Source: Nageia nagi (taxonomy: Eukaryota; Pinophyta). From it: 64,000 nucleotides of DNA. The first letter of the stretch is position 1. Each line of letters starts with the position of its first letter. Location: positions 42,656,001 to 42,720,000 of the forward strand of contig JBITNC010000001.1 in the NCBI GenBank assembly GCA_050084985.1, in the 5' to 3' direction. The notes under the pieces were generated by a model. That model made no database searches. It had not been told where the DNA came from and saw only the letters and a list, made by a program, of their open reading frames with translations. Shown piece after piece: positions 1 to 10,610 of the stretch. The position numbers and the translations under genes were made by a program.

Positions 1-119
1 TGAGTTTATATTTAGCATAGTATATTTTCAGGTTTGTCAAAAACCTATATATGTAATGATTTCATTTTTTTCAAACCAATGAAAATAGAATACTTCTTAA
101 ATAAGATGTCTTTTTCTAT

Positions 120-358
120 GGCTACTACATTTTATATGGAAGTATAGAAAATGGATATGAAACCTGCTTTCCTTCATGGGGAATTGGAGGAGGAAATTTA
201 TATGAAATAGCCTAAAAGATATATTGATAAAGAAAAGGAGAATATTGTTTGTAATTTAAAGAAATATCTACATGGATTGGAATAGTCACCTAGGATGTGG
301 TATCAAAAATTTGATACTTATTTTTTTAGGACTTGGTTTTGTTAGTAGCAATGTGGAT
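120..358 (+). pseudogene. Ty1/copia reverse transcriptase fragment (degenerate)
   Basis: From 151 one frame reads MDMKPAFLHGELEEEIYMK, then at 241-318 a stretch containing VCNLKKYLHGLE and RMWYQKFD. These correspond to the conserved plant Ty1/copia RT blocks (the 'D-K-AFLHG' segment and the 'VC-L-K-LYGL' segment). In-frame stops lie near 214 and 283, and the frame shifts near 320. Only a piece of the RT remains: no gag, protease, integrase or RNase H of copia type is visible, and the fragment runs into Ty3-type sequence near 355-420. It would normally be part of a Gag-Pol polyprotein that copies element RNA into cDNA. Here it is dead. Confidence 0.8.
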
Positions 359-1750
359 TGGGTGGCATTTTTTTACAAAATGGTAACCTAGTGACATGAA
401 TTTAGAAAATTAAGAATGCATGAGATGAATTACACAACTCATGATCTTGATTTGGTAGTGTTCATGCATTAAAAATACGGAGGTATTATATTTTGGGAAA
501 ACCTTTCAAACTTGATATAGACCATACAAGTTTGAAATATTTATTCACTTAGCAAGATTGAATGCTAAATAAATATGATGGATGGAATTCCTAACTGAGT
601 ATGATTTTGGTATTTATTACATTAAGGGGAAAGAAAATAAGGTGGCATATACCCTAAGTCATCAATGACATATCAAATCCATGACTAGGAGTCACTTTGA
701 GCTATTTGATAAAGTTAAGATCCTACAAACAAGAAGATCTTTATTGTAAATCTATCAAAGAATTGATGAGTAAGGGTACCTCATCATCTCAAGATTTTGT
801 TGAAAAATATAGTCCTTCATTTCAAGGAATGATTGATCATTCATGAAAAGGATGACTTAAGAAATTTCATCATGAAAGAAACCCATCAATCTCCATATGT
901 AGCTCATCTTGGAGGAACAAAAATGAGGGAATATTTGAAATAAAAATTTTATTTGGATGGATTGAAGAGAGACATAGTAGAGTTTATGGCTAAGTGTCTC
1001 AAATGTGAGAAAGTAAAGGCAAAATATTAGCATCCAAGAGGATATATGTATCCATATGATGTTCTCACATAGAAATAGAAAGTTATATCGATGGACTATA
1101 TTATCAATTTGGCAAAAACTAAGTTCCATCATGATTCAATTTTTGTATTGGTTGAAAAATTGAACAAATTGGTGCCCTTTATACATAGAAATACCATTGA
1201 TGATGCCCTTGCTATAGAAAAAAAGTTTGCATATGTGTCTTCAAATTATATGGATTTCCATAGGGGATCATCTCTAATAGAGATTCAAAGTTCACCTATG
1301 TATTTTGTAAATTGTTACATAAGACATTGGGTACTAAATTAAATATGAGTTCAACTTATCATTCTAAGACGGATGGATAAAATGAACATGCAAACATAGT
1401 TCTTGAATTTATGCTTAGAATGGATTGCATGGGATCAAAGACTAAATGGGAAGATAATCTATATTTAGTCAATTTTACCTATAATAATAGTTACCATTTA
1501 TCTTTAGTAATGGCACCATTCGAAGCTCTATACGGAAGGAGATGTAGAAATCCTTTATCTTGGAAAAATCAAGAGGATTGGGTAATGATCCAACCTAATA
1601 TATTAAAGAAAATAAAGGAGCAACTAAAGTAAATATGGAGAAAGCTCAAAGAAGTTATTGATCATTAAAAGAGTTATGTTGATCTCAAAATCACTCCTCA
1701 AGAATTTGTAGTGGATGATAAATTATATCTATGATTCTAACATATGAAAA
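359..1750 (+). pseudogene. Ty3/gypsy RNase H-integrase fragment (first chromovirus copy)
   Basis: This stretch parallels 4735-6120 of the next element block by block: an RNase H tail (about 359-690, with HEMNYTTHDLDL and IYYIKGKENKV-like segments in shifting frames), an integrase N-terminal region (about 830-1030), and the integrase core. The core is visible as MDYIINLAKTKFHHDS at 1091 and NMSSTYHSKTDG near 1345, followed by KTKWEDNLYLVNFTYNN and FEALYGRRCRNPLSWKNQED at 1441-1590. Many stops and frameshifts break it. It ends abruptly in the integrase C-terminal region at HMKS (about 1750), where the sequence switches to a primer-binding site. The integrase tail, polypurine tract and LTR expected next are absent. 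The RT, protease and gag of this copy are also missing. Confidence 0.85.
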
Positions 1751-1751
1751 G

Positions 1752-1763
1752 TGGTATCAGAGC
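1752..1763 (+). other. primer-binding site (tRNA-iMet type) of the second Ty3 element
   Basis: The 12-mer TGGTATCAGAGC is the standard initiator-methionine tRNA primer-binding site used by many plant LTR retrotransposons to start minus-strand cDNA. A 5' LTR should end immediately upstream. Instead the preceding bases are integrase C-terminal sequence of another copy, so the 5' LTR has been lost. It is the only clear site of this type in the window. Confidence 0.85.
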
Positions 1764-1828
1764 ATCAAGTTCAAACACTTGGGCCTATGGTACATGACTC
1801 TTTTTGTGTAAGAGTTTAGGAAGTCAAG

Positions 1829-3610
1829 ATGAGTATGCTTAAGCCTAATGAAAACACCATTTTGTGGACTTAGATTATGGCAATTCCAAGATATGTAACA
1901 AGAGCTTCAATAAACCTATAAGAAGGTGTAGGGAATGGTCTCCCTATGAATGCTAATGCAAGGAAAAATAGAAGGAATGTTAGGGGTCAAAATAATGAGG
2001 AATTCCAATAGAAGGAAAGCTAATAATAATGAAAATGAGAGTTTCATAAGTTGTTCTACTTAGAACAATGAAGGTGAAGAAGCCATCAGAAGGTTACAAG
2101 AGTAGATAAAGGAACAACAAGAGATTATCAATAATCTAGTGAATTAATAGGTTGAATCTTCATAAGAAGAATCTATTCTAGAGTAAGCAATACTTGAAGG
2201 GAAAAATGACCAAATTCAAGCAAGGATCAAACAAAAACTTGCTTTAGATCTTAAGAAATCTCATATCCAAAAGTTTAATGGTAAATAAGAGGGCGATCAA
2301 GATTAAGTATGGTTAGAAGAAGTTGAGACATACTTCTCAATAAAGATCTTGTGTCTAGAAACCAAAACTATATGGGCTACTCACAACTTTTAGGACATTA
2401 CACTAGAATGGTGTAATGATTACAAGATTGGGCATGGGATCTAGTATATAAAATGGCCATATTTTTTGTAGCATTCTATAAAAGATTCATTCCCCAAATC
2501 TATTATCATAGAAAGTATGAAGAATATTATACCTTACAACAAGTATCCATGAGTTTCCAAAGTTATCATCAAAAATTTATCATGCTGCTCAAATGTTTTC
2601 CTAAATATAAGAACCATATGAAGGTTCATAGGTTTCTTCTTGGGTCAGACCCTAAGATCAAGACAATGGTGAATGTATTAGGAATCAAAATGCTTAAAGA
2701 AGTGTATGATCTCGTAAAAAGAGAAGAGGGCAATATGGGTGTCAAGAAAACCTTCATAAACTATAATCTTCTAGATGAAAAAGATAAGAAACTATAATAA
2801 AAGATTAAAAGTGTAGAACATTAAGCACAACAACCAAGCAATAAGAAGATCAAAGATAATAACCATTGTTATAAAGATGGAAATCCACCCATGTTTGAGA
2901 AAAGGCCATTTGTAAACAAAAATAACAAGAAAAAGAATTTTCAGAGGAAAAATTAGTAGTTCCATAAATAAAACTATAACCTTGGTAGTGGAAGCCAAGG
3001 TTCTAAGAACCATAGCCAAGGAATTTTAAATAATTGGACTAATTAGAATGTAACTAAGGATAAGTTTTAGGAACAAAAAAAAGGTTCAAGATATGGATGT
3101 TGGAATTGCTATGGAGCTCATTATGCAAATAAGTGTCCTTTGAAGGTAGATCAATCCAAAGAGCATTGTATTTTTGCAGCTACGAGATTAGCACAAACCA
3201 AAGGATAAGCCACTACTCTTCAAATTTTAGATAAAGTCTCTAATAAATATTTTAGGATTTTGATAGATTATGATGCTATGAATAGTTTTATTTCAAATTC
3301 CTTAGTTAAGGACATGTCTAAAGCACCAACATTTTTGACAAATGGATGGCAAGTGAATTTTGGATATGAAAAAAAGTATCTTGTTAAATAATATTTTAGG
3401 GATATTGGAATAGAATTACCTAAGGGATCTATTGTTTGAGATTTTTATATGGTTCCCTTAGCCTCTTATCAAATCATTTTAGGTATGGATTGATTAATGG
3501 CTCATAAAGCTCTAATTGAATTTCAAGAAAGATGGGTGGAATACACTGATGTGTCTCAAACTCAATATAGGATCTATAGTGATCAAGGATCTTTTGAGCC
3601 TTACTTGATG
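1829..3610 (+). pseudogene. gag-protease of the chromovirus-like element (degenerate)
   Basis: Gag forms the particle that packages element RNA; the protease matures the polyprotein. The best start is ATG 1829, 66 bp after the primer-binding site. The same frame contains the uninterrupted 2453-2794 segment (a retrotransposon gag domain, with YKRFIPQIYYHRKYEEYYTL), a zinc knuckle at 3098-3136 reading CWNCYGAHYANKC, and the protease active-site region at 3257 reading ILIDYDAMNSFIS. The usual D-[ST]-G is replaced by D-Y-D, so catalysis would be lost even without the stops. The knuckle spacing is C-X2-C-X3-H-X4-C, one residue shorter than usual. Several in-frame stops lie between 1860 and 2450 and after 2794. 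Confidence 0.8.
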
Positions 3611-3819
3611 ACAACCTACAAGTTAAAAGAAGCATAACAAGAAGGGAAATGATATATACAATCAAGGTTAAGAAGATTATAAAGATGTAAAATTGCTAAA
3701 TAAGTACTCTTTGTTAAAAGAATATAAAGATGTATTTCTTGATTATATACTGAGATTTCCCCCAAAATGAAGATTTAACTTTTTGATAGACCTCATACAT
3801 GGAGCATAGCTTATTTTTA

Positions 3820-4530
3820 GAACTCCCTATAAAATGGACATTATTGAGATGCAAGAGCTAAAGGTACAATTTGCAAGATATTTTGAAAAAGGATTAATAA
3901 AACCTAATGTATCACCATGGGGCACTCTAGTGTTATTTGTAAAGAAGAAAGATGGTACCTTAAGGTTGTACATCGATTACAAAATGCTAAACAAAGTCAC
4001 CATCAAAAATAGGTATCCATTACTTAGAATTGATGATTTGTTTGATTAGCTTAAGGATGATGGTATCTTCTCAAAGATAGATTTAAGATTAGGATACCAC
4101 TAATTGAGAATCACTAGTTCAAATACCCATAAGACAACTTTCAAAACCAAGTATGGGCACTATGAGTTTGTGGTATTACCTTTTGGGTTAACTAATGCCC
4201 CTACAACTTTCATGAATTTGATGAATAATGTGTATCGAGAGTATGTCGATAAGTTTTTGTTAGTATTTGTTATAACATCCTCATTTATTTGAGGAATATG
4301 GAGGAGCATAACCATCACTGAGATTGGATTTAGAAGTGTTGAAGGGAAATTATTTGTATAGAAAATTATCAAAATGCAAATTTTATGTCTCACAAATTAA
4401 TTATCTAGGCTATATCATCTCTACAAATGGAATCTCAGTTGATCCAAAGAAAGTGGAAGCAATAACAAGTTGGCCTGCACCAACAAATATGATTCAGGTA
4501 AGAAGTCTTATAGGATTAGTTTGATATTAT
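3820..4530 (+). pseudogene. reverse transcriptase of the chromovirus-like element
   Basis: 3834-4292 reads as an RT fingers/palm segment with [31 protein letters not shown] and [16 protein letters not shown], all standard Ty3 RT blocks. At the catalytic YxDD box (about 4255-4285) the sequence reads LLVFVITSS, so both catalytic aspartates are gone and the frame then changes. Frame +1 resumes at 4324 with KLSKCKFYVSQINYLGYIIS and WPAPTN, the thumb region. There is a stop near 4048 and another near 4524. Confidence 0.85.
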
Positions 4531-4689
4531 CGAAGATTTATCAAGGATTTCTCAAAAATAGGCAAACCCATCACTAGACTTCAAAAAAAGAATAAGGTGT
4601 TCAAATGGATAGAAAGATATTAGAAACCTTTTGCTACTTTGAAAGAAAGGCTCACTATAGCACCTATTTTCACCATTCCTAATCCACAG

Positions 4690-5045
4690 GGTAATGTTTT
4701 AGTATGCACAGATGCTTCACTGGAAGGTTTGGGTGGTGTATTATCATAGAATGAAAAACTTGTAGCATATGAATCTAAAAAATTGATAACTCATGAGATA
4801 AATTATGCAACTCATGATCTTGAGTTGGCAGCTATGATCCATGCACTTAAGATGTAGAGATGTTATCTTCTAGGAAAATCCTTCAAACTTGAAACAAATC
4901 ATCAAAGTTTGAAGTATTTGTTCACTCAGTCAGATCTAAATGCGATGTAGAGGTGATGGATGGAGTTCTTAGCTAAGGATTTTGACATTGAGTACATTAA
5001 AGGAAGCAAGAATAAGGTGGTAGATGCCTTAAATCATATATGACA
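4690..5045 (+). pseudogene. RNase H of the chromovirus-like element
   Basis: The segment contains VCTDASLEGLGGVLS (first catalytic Asp present), HEINYATHDLELAAMIHALK (catalytic Glu), ETNHQSLKYLFTQ (where TDH is usual, so the Asp is lost) and IEYIKGSKNKVVDALN. This is the Ty3-type RNase H, which removes RNA from the RNA:DNA hybrid. Stops occur near 4750, 4860 and 4950. The block is collinear with 359-690 of the first fragment, so the two copies belong to one family. Confidence 0.85.
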
Positions 5046-5249
5046 TGTTAATGCCATGAAAATAAGTCAATTTGATTTATTGGGTCAAGTGAAGGTTTTG
5101 TAGCTAGAAGACCCATATTGTAAATCTATTCGAGAATTGATAGGAAGGGTACCCCATCATACATAGATTTTCTTGAAAACGATGGAGTCATTTACTTTAA
5201 GGATAGATTAATCATTCTAAATAAGTGTTAGTTAAGAAATCATGCAAGA

Positions 5250-6520
5250 GGTTCATCACTTCTCTTATGGACACCCTAGAGATTTGAAAATGAGAGAGGA
5301 CATGAAATGAAAATTTTATTAGGATGGCATGAAAGAGATATAGAAGAATATGTGGCTAGATGTCTTGATTATTAAAAGGTAAAGGTAGAAAATCATCATC
5401 CATGAGGATATCTGTATCCACATGATGTTCCCATGTATAAATTGCAAGTAATTTCGATAGATTTTATTATTAGTTTGCCAAAAACCAAGATCCATCATGA
5501 ATCAAATTTAGTGGTGGCTAATATATTAACCAAGGTAGCACATTTTATACCTAGAAATATCCCTGATGATGTCCCCATAATGGAAAATAAATTTTTGTAT
5601 GAAATTTTTTGATTGCATTGATTTCCAGAGGTGATCATCTCAGATAGGGACTCAAAGTCCACCTCCATTTTTTGGAAGTCATTAGACAAGGCATTAGGGA
5701 AAAAATTGAATATGAGTTCAACATATCATCCAAAAATAGGTGGACAAACTGAACATGTGCATAGAGTTCTTGAGGATATGATTAGAATATATTACATGGA
5801 ACAAAAGACTAAATGGGAGGACTACCTTTACTTAGTCAAATTTGCCTATAATAATGGATACCATTCATCTTTGGGAATGACCCCCTTTGAATCTCTTTAT
5901 GAAAGGAAATGTAGAAATTTTTTATCTTGGAATAATCAGGAGGATTGGGTGATGATCCAATTTGAAAGGTGAAAAAAAATGGAGGATCAAATTAAGTCCA
6001 TACGATAAAAATGCAAGGAAGCTGCCAATCAACAAAAGAGTTATGTTGATCGTAAGAAAACATTTTGATAATTTGATGTGGATGATAAAGTATTCTTACA
6101 AGTTCAACCCATGAAAAGTAACATAAAGTCTACCAAATTGTATCCTGAGTTTGTTGGTCCTTTTGAAATAGTTGAGAAGAAGAGTCCAATTGCCTACAAG
6201 CATGCCTTGCCACCAAGTTTGTGAAAAATGCATGATGGCTTTCATGTTTCATTATTGAGAAAGTATGTTGCTGATCCTTCTTATGTGTTGGATTTATCTG
6301 ACTTGCAGATGTCAAACCTTTAAGCTATTGAATTTCTTCTTGTTAAAATCCTAGCTTTTAGGACTAGGAATTTAAGAAGTCGGGAGATTAATGAATGTTT
6401 AGCATAGGACTAGGAAGTTAAGAAGTTAGGAGATTAATGAATGTTTAGTCCATTGGGACAAGTATTTGAATCATCTTCCACTTGGAAAGATGAAACTATC
6501 ATGAGAAAATACATTCCTTA
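5250..6520 (+). pseudogene. integrase plus chromodomain-like tail of the chromovirus-like element
   Basis: Integrase inserts the cDNA; the C-terminal chromodomain guides it to chromatin. HHFSYGHPRDLKMRED near 5251 is the start of the zinc-binding region, but the distal Cys pair is destroyed. The best preserved segment, 5631-5972, carries ISDRDSK (core aspartate region), NMSSTYHPKIGGQTEHVHR with the downstream LEDM (catalytic Glu region) and FAYNNGYHSSLGMTPFE. PEFVGPFEIVEKKSPIAY and FHVSLLRKYVADPS (about 6147-6280) form the C-terminal domain. WDKY near 6458 and SSSTWKDE in the adjacent frame (about 6470-6500) look like the end of a chromodomain. Frameshifts separate most blocks. Confidence 0.8.
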
Positions 6521-6595
6521 TTTGTTTTATTGATAATGTAAAATTATATTAAAATTTTATTGTTTGTATTTTAGTACATAAGGTAATTTGTTCCT

Positions 6596-6611
6596 TTTAA
6601 GGGGGGAAGTA
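6596..6611 (+). other. polypurine tract before the LTR
   Basis: TTTTAAGGGGGGAAGTA lies directly upstream of TGTAACCACC at 6612. A purine run abutting TG is the expected plus-strand primer and 3' LTR boundary. A matching arrangement occurs at 59877-59890. Confidence 0.8.
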
Positions 6612-7590
6612 TGTAACCACCTACCCAATTGCACTTATTAAGACTTGAAGGCTATTGGGAATTTGAATGTGATATAGACTATTTAGGTTACAAGATATAT
6701 AATTAATGGAAATATTTTGTAACCTAATATTAAGTGTCAAAATTATTTTGTAGGATATAACACTTGCAAACAAAATTGCCTAAGTCCTAACACAAAGAAA
6801 TAAAACTTGTACACCTCACAAAGAAAATATACGAGTTGGAAGTATGGGCATAATTCTTAGATATATTATAGCAACCTTTAGCTATAAATACATGGGAACC
6901 TTAAGAAAAAATAGAGACCTCTCACTTTGATATGATTTGGATCATGTGGAGTAAGGATTCCACATTTCCCCCATTATTTAATTTCATATTCAATGTGCAT
7001 TTCTAGCAATTTAGCCCCTAGTGCTAAATGCTTAGTCAAAATCATTGGGTTTTATTTGAAATAGTTGAGGGTTGTGTGAGATATGAAGTGCTTATGTATG
7101 AGTTAATAAGGTTCTTGTGATTTTGAATGTGCACCAATAGAATGATATAATAATGGCATAATATCATTGCATGTGAATAGAGAGTATACATTTTCTAGAT
7201 GTACTTAGAGAATTGAGTAAACAAATTATTTAAAATTTCTTGTTTTGTTTTGAATTATAGTCATGGGTGTGATATTTTAAACTTAATACAAGCCAAGTTG
7301 GTATATTCTGTCAACTTGCATATGGCTATATCTAGACAGGGGAGGGAAAATAGATAACAATAATTTTATTATTATTTATGTGGATCAAAGTGAAGACTTG
7401 TACAATAAGGTCTTATAAAAAGGCATCTAATTGATCCTTATGTTAGTATTCGAAAATGTGCATCCATTGTATCTTGTCAAGTGATTCCCAGACCCTTTGT
7501 AATCTCCACAGTTTCACCTTCCTATCAATCACCTTCATTGAGAAACCATTTTTATTTACCCTAATATTCCCTAATGGCTCATGCTAGGAG
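6612..7590 (+). repeat. 3' LTR of the chromovirus-like element (family A, internally deleted)
   Basis: Begins TGTAACCACCTACCC. The first ~90 bp match the start of the fuller minus-strand copy at 59448, but at about 6700 the sequence jumps to the region beginning AATGGAAATATTTTG. This omits roughly 600 bp present in the copy at 58085-59448. Downstream it carries a promoter region with TATA sequence at 6883-6890, a conserved 'CTCACTTTGATATG' segment, and the 'TAGCAATTTAGCCCCTA' segment seen in the other A copies. The LTR would drive element transcription. Its 3' end is uncertain because it continues without an obvious break into the tandem array. Confidence 0.75.
6883..6890 (+). promoter_or_regulatory. 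TATA box in family A LTR
   Basis: TATAAATA within GGCTATAAATAC-like context, about 270 bp into this deleted LTR. The same motif is conserved in the other A copies on the plus strand (46383-46390, 50464-50471, 53085-53092) and minus strand (40904-40911, 58614-58621), which supports it as the LTR core promoter. Confidence 0.65.
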
Positions 7591-8660
7591 AATGATGGCA
7601 AAAGTTTGCAGAGTTTGTCTATACCTTGACAAATAAATAGTTGAATTCTCCATCTTATCTATTTTTTATGCATAGTTTATATGTGATGGCATTTCAATGA
7701 GTTATTTGTAAAATAATTGCATACCCTTTCATTGTATCTATTTGTGCCTATTCTAAGCACTTCATTAACATGTATTTCAATGAGGCTTTTTCCTAATAAA
7801 TTGTAGACTCTTTCATTATACCTATTTTGTGCCTATTCTATGATAATTACATTTCAATAAACCACATTTTTTGTGCTTATTCTATGATGGCATTTTGATG
7901 AGGCATTTGCCAAACTACTTATAGACTCATTTAGTGTATCTGTTTCATACACATGTTGTGATCATTATGTGCCATGAAGCTACATTTGGATGATGCATTT
8001 TATAAAAAATTCCTAGGAACTTCAAATATAAATATTTTGATATACCACATGATCATTGATGGGAATTTTTGTCCAAACATTCATAGACCCTTTCAACTGA
8101 TCCGTTCTGACTACATTCGATGAGGCATTTTGTTAAACAATTCATAGGCCTTCTAACATGGTGGCTCAAAAGATAACATTTTGAAGAGGCATTCTGTTAA
8201 ACAATTTACAGAAATCTCAAATGTAAATGTTTAGTGCAAACCATGTAGACTTTGCTTGCATTTTATTGAATCATTTTTTCAAATGAGTCCATATATATTT
8301 CCAACTTATCCATTTTACATATACCCTACAACAAATGCAATATATAAATTTTGCATTTTGTTGAGGATTATATCAAATGATTCATCAGGTCCCTTACAAT
8401 GTATCTACTTTCCTAGGAAATGACATTTTAATGAGGAACTTTTACTATCAATGTACATGCTCTTCCAACACACCCATTGATGCATTCATTACGCCCATAA
8501 AACTATATTTTAATAAGGTATTTCAAACAAGGTATTGCCATGTGATTTTCCTATGAGATTATTTTCTATGAGGTATTTTGTTAGATAATTTGTGAACCCA
8601 TTCAATGTTTCCATTGTGTGCATAATTTTGTGAGGCATTTTGTTAGAAAAACTATAAGGG
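7590..8660 (+). repeat. degenerate ~90-bp tandem array linked to family A
   Basis: Recurring blocks of the form 'TTTTGATGAGGCATTTTGT' + 'CAAACAATTCATAGACCC' + 'TTTCAATGTATCTATTTTGTG' + 'ATTCTATGATCAT' repeat at roughly 90-bp spacing with heavy divergence. The same array follows family A sequence at 47180-48040 and is found at 54080-54850, and in inverse orientation at 26020-26800 and 49020-49830. No coding potential is seen. The array was the landing site of the pararetrovirus at 8661. Confidence 0.7.
8480..8660 (+). repeat. left flanking direct repeat of the pararetrovirus insertion
   Basis: Matches 13721-13897. Shared blocks include CCCATAAAACTATATTTTAA, TTTCAAACAAGGTATT, TATGAGGTATTTTGTTAGAT and TTCCATTGTGTGCATAATTT. 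I count about 15 differences over about 145 aligned bases, so roughly 90% identity, much closer than neighbouring array units are to each other. The match fades after GAGGCATT near 8638. Confidence 0.8.
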
Positions 8661-9799
8661 GAGTTGAACAGTCTCCTACAAAAATACTTCAGAACTAGAA
8701 CAATGTTACTACTTCTTGTTTAAACAAGAAAGTTGATTCCTTAATAGACATCTTAAAAAGGATAGAAGAAGCCATTGAAAGAGCCCATTTTAGAAATAGG
8801 ATTGTTGTTGAGCTAAGGCTTGAATCACTACATGAGAAAATAGACTTATTAGCCTTAAAACTTGAACCCAAGAAGACCCCTTCCTTTGGAGAAAGTTTTA
8901 GTGATTCTCCATCCACTTCAACTTTAGCAACCCCTACTAGTATACAAACTTGGAGAAAGGTTAAATAGTTAGTTGGGAAAGTTTCTTCCTCAGAAACAAA
9001 AAAAAATTTTCTTGCTGATAAAAAGGTTAATATGGCTAAGTCACAAATGTCTGAAATATTCAATGAAGAAGAAGGGCCAAGTGAGTTTTCTCAAGCTCAT
9101 CCTTCAAATACTATAGTTTGCACTCAAAATATTCAATCATCTTACTACAAAATTGAGTGCAAAACTCTTGAACAAATTAGAGAAATGATACATGGTATGT
9201 TATGATGGTCAAACACCCAATTAGAATAGTTAAACAAAGATCCCTATACTATCACACAACAAGTTGCTAATGGTTTTGTTGGCATATTAAAAGAATGGTA
9301 GAATAATATATCAGAGCAAAACCAAAGATTGATTTTGTAGAATGGTACAGTTGGGTTATGTAGTACTATCATCTCAGAGTTTATAGGCAATGTAGAGCAA
9401 AACTTAGAAATTGCTAAACAAAAATTTATGTTTGCACAAATCTATGATATAAGCAAGTTGAAAAAATACCAATGCAAAATGCAAAATTGGTATTACAATT
9501 CAAGACAAATTCATAATGCATTAATGAATACCATATATATTGAATCTTTTCTTGAGTTTTTTAGAGAAACTTACAAAAAGAATATTGCTATTTTAAATCT
9601 TAATATTGAAACACTCTTTTTTGCTCAGATTAATCAAATCATTGACCAAACTAATAGAGAGCTATGTCTAGAACAGAAAAAGAAAAAAGAACTAAAGAAA
9701 CAACATAAGTTCTTAGGAACTTCTTTTTGTAAAGGAAGTATTGAAAAAGATTTTAGCTGTTCATCAAAAGCTAAAAAGAAATTTCATATAGATAAGTAA
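8661..9799 (+). pseudogene. pararetrovirus capsid-like region (degenerate)
   Basis: A single frame runs from the left junction at about 8661 to the stop at 9797, broken only by in-frame stops (for example near 8696, 8966, 9203 and 9300), with no frameshift needed. The N-terminal third (8702-8880) is rich in Leu, Ile, Glu and Lys in a heptad-like pattern and may be a coiled coil. Beyond it lies a Ser/Thr-rich linker. The 124-codon uninterrupted part at 9428-9799 contains CKMQNWYYNSRQIHNALMN and ends in a Lys-rich tail (KKKKELKKQ) that could contact nucleic acid. Position before the zinc knuckle and protease argues for the capsid domain of the polyprotein. The reading frame continues to the junction, so its upstream part was cut off at integration or lost later. 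Confidence 0.6.
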
Positions 9800-9919
9800 T
9801 ATTTCAAGCATATGAAATGTACATATTTAAAAGTAAGAAAAGGACACTTACAAAAACCCTTGGCATAAAAGAAGAAAAGTTTTTAGGAAACAATCACACT
9901 TTACTAAAAAATAAGTTAA

Positions 9920-9958
9920 GTGTTTTATTATCAAGGTTCTCATTATGCCACCAAATGT
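9920..9958 (+). pseudogene. pararetrovirus zinc-knuckle trace
   Basis: One frame reads VFYYQGSHYATKC. The pattern G-x-H-x4-C is the second half of a CCHC knuckle, the RNA-binding motif at the end of retroviral-type capsids. The first two cysteines are replaced (V and Y), so it cannot bind zinc. It lies between the capsid-like region and the protease, as expected. Confidence 0.5.
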
Positions 9959-10610
9959 TCCCAAAAAGGAAAATCCATTGAGAAAAAGAAAGTTAATATG
10001 ATTTCATCATTAAACATTTGTGAAACTGATTACTAGTTAGTTTCTGACACCAATGGTTTTGAATCAGACATTGTATATAATTCTAATCATTCTAGTTAAT
10101 TATAACCAACATGCTTCAAGTTTTGAATCATACTCCTCTACAAGTATTGATTTAGATATTGATTTTCAAATTCATATGTATTCTATTGTTAATCTTACTA
10201 TTCTTGATCTATCCCAACAGCTTACTCAAGCCTAATTCAAACTCTCCAAAGTTCCTTATTATGATTTGGCCAAAAGGAATTATCTTAAAAATCTTATTGG
10301 TTCTTTGCAAAATCAATACTTTCATGCCCTTTTTGATCAACCCAAGAAGACCACCTTTTAGAAATGTGGTAAAGCATAAGGCTCAAAAAATCCTATAAAT
10401 ACTACAAGATATTACAAGTTTTGTACATGTGAAGAGTGCATGATAACTCAAGGGTTACTTAAACCGAAGATAGTTTCATCTGATTTGTACTGCAAAGAAT
10501 AGAAGCTTACATCAAGTAAAGAAAAACACTGCTTAGATTTCCCATGAAAATAACATATTGTAGAAAGAGCCCAATGGCATATCCATAGGATTAAGAAGCT
10601 ACAAAAGTTT

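Larger units (their letters stand above)
1752..6611 (+). mobile_element. Ty3/gypsy chromovirus-like element, internal region, 5' LTR missing
   Basis: The order is that of a Ty3 element: primer-binding site (1752), gag (from ATG 1829), zinc knuckle (3098), aspartic protease (3257), RT (about 3820-4530), RNase H (about 4690-5045), integrase (about 5250-6110), integrase C-terminal and chromodomain-like tail (about 6120-6520), polypurine tract and LTR start (6612). Gag, zinc knuckle and protease share one frame, as in single-ORF chromoviruses. The tail with WDKY and, one frame over, SSSTWKDE resembles the chromodomain of plant chromoviruses. Stops and frameshifts throughout make it inactive. Lineage within the chromoviruses was not resolved. 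Confidence 0.85.

Noticed and set aside
857-1132. 91-codon minus-strand ORF near the start
   Set aside because: Shadow of the Ty3 integrase fragment on the plus strand; the peptide has no motif.
8695-9063. 122-codon minus-strand ORF
   Set aside because: It is the shadow of the capsid-like frame of the pararetrovirus, which is open on the plus strand over the same bases.
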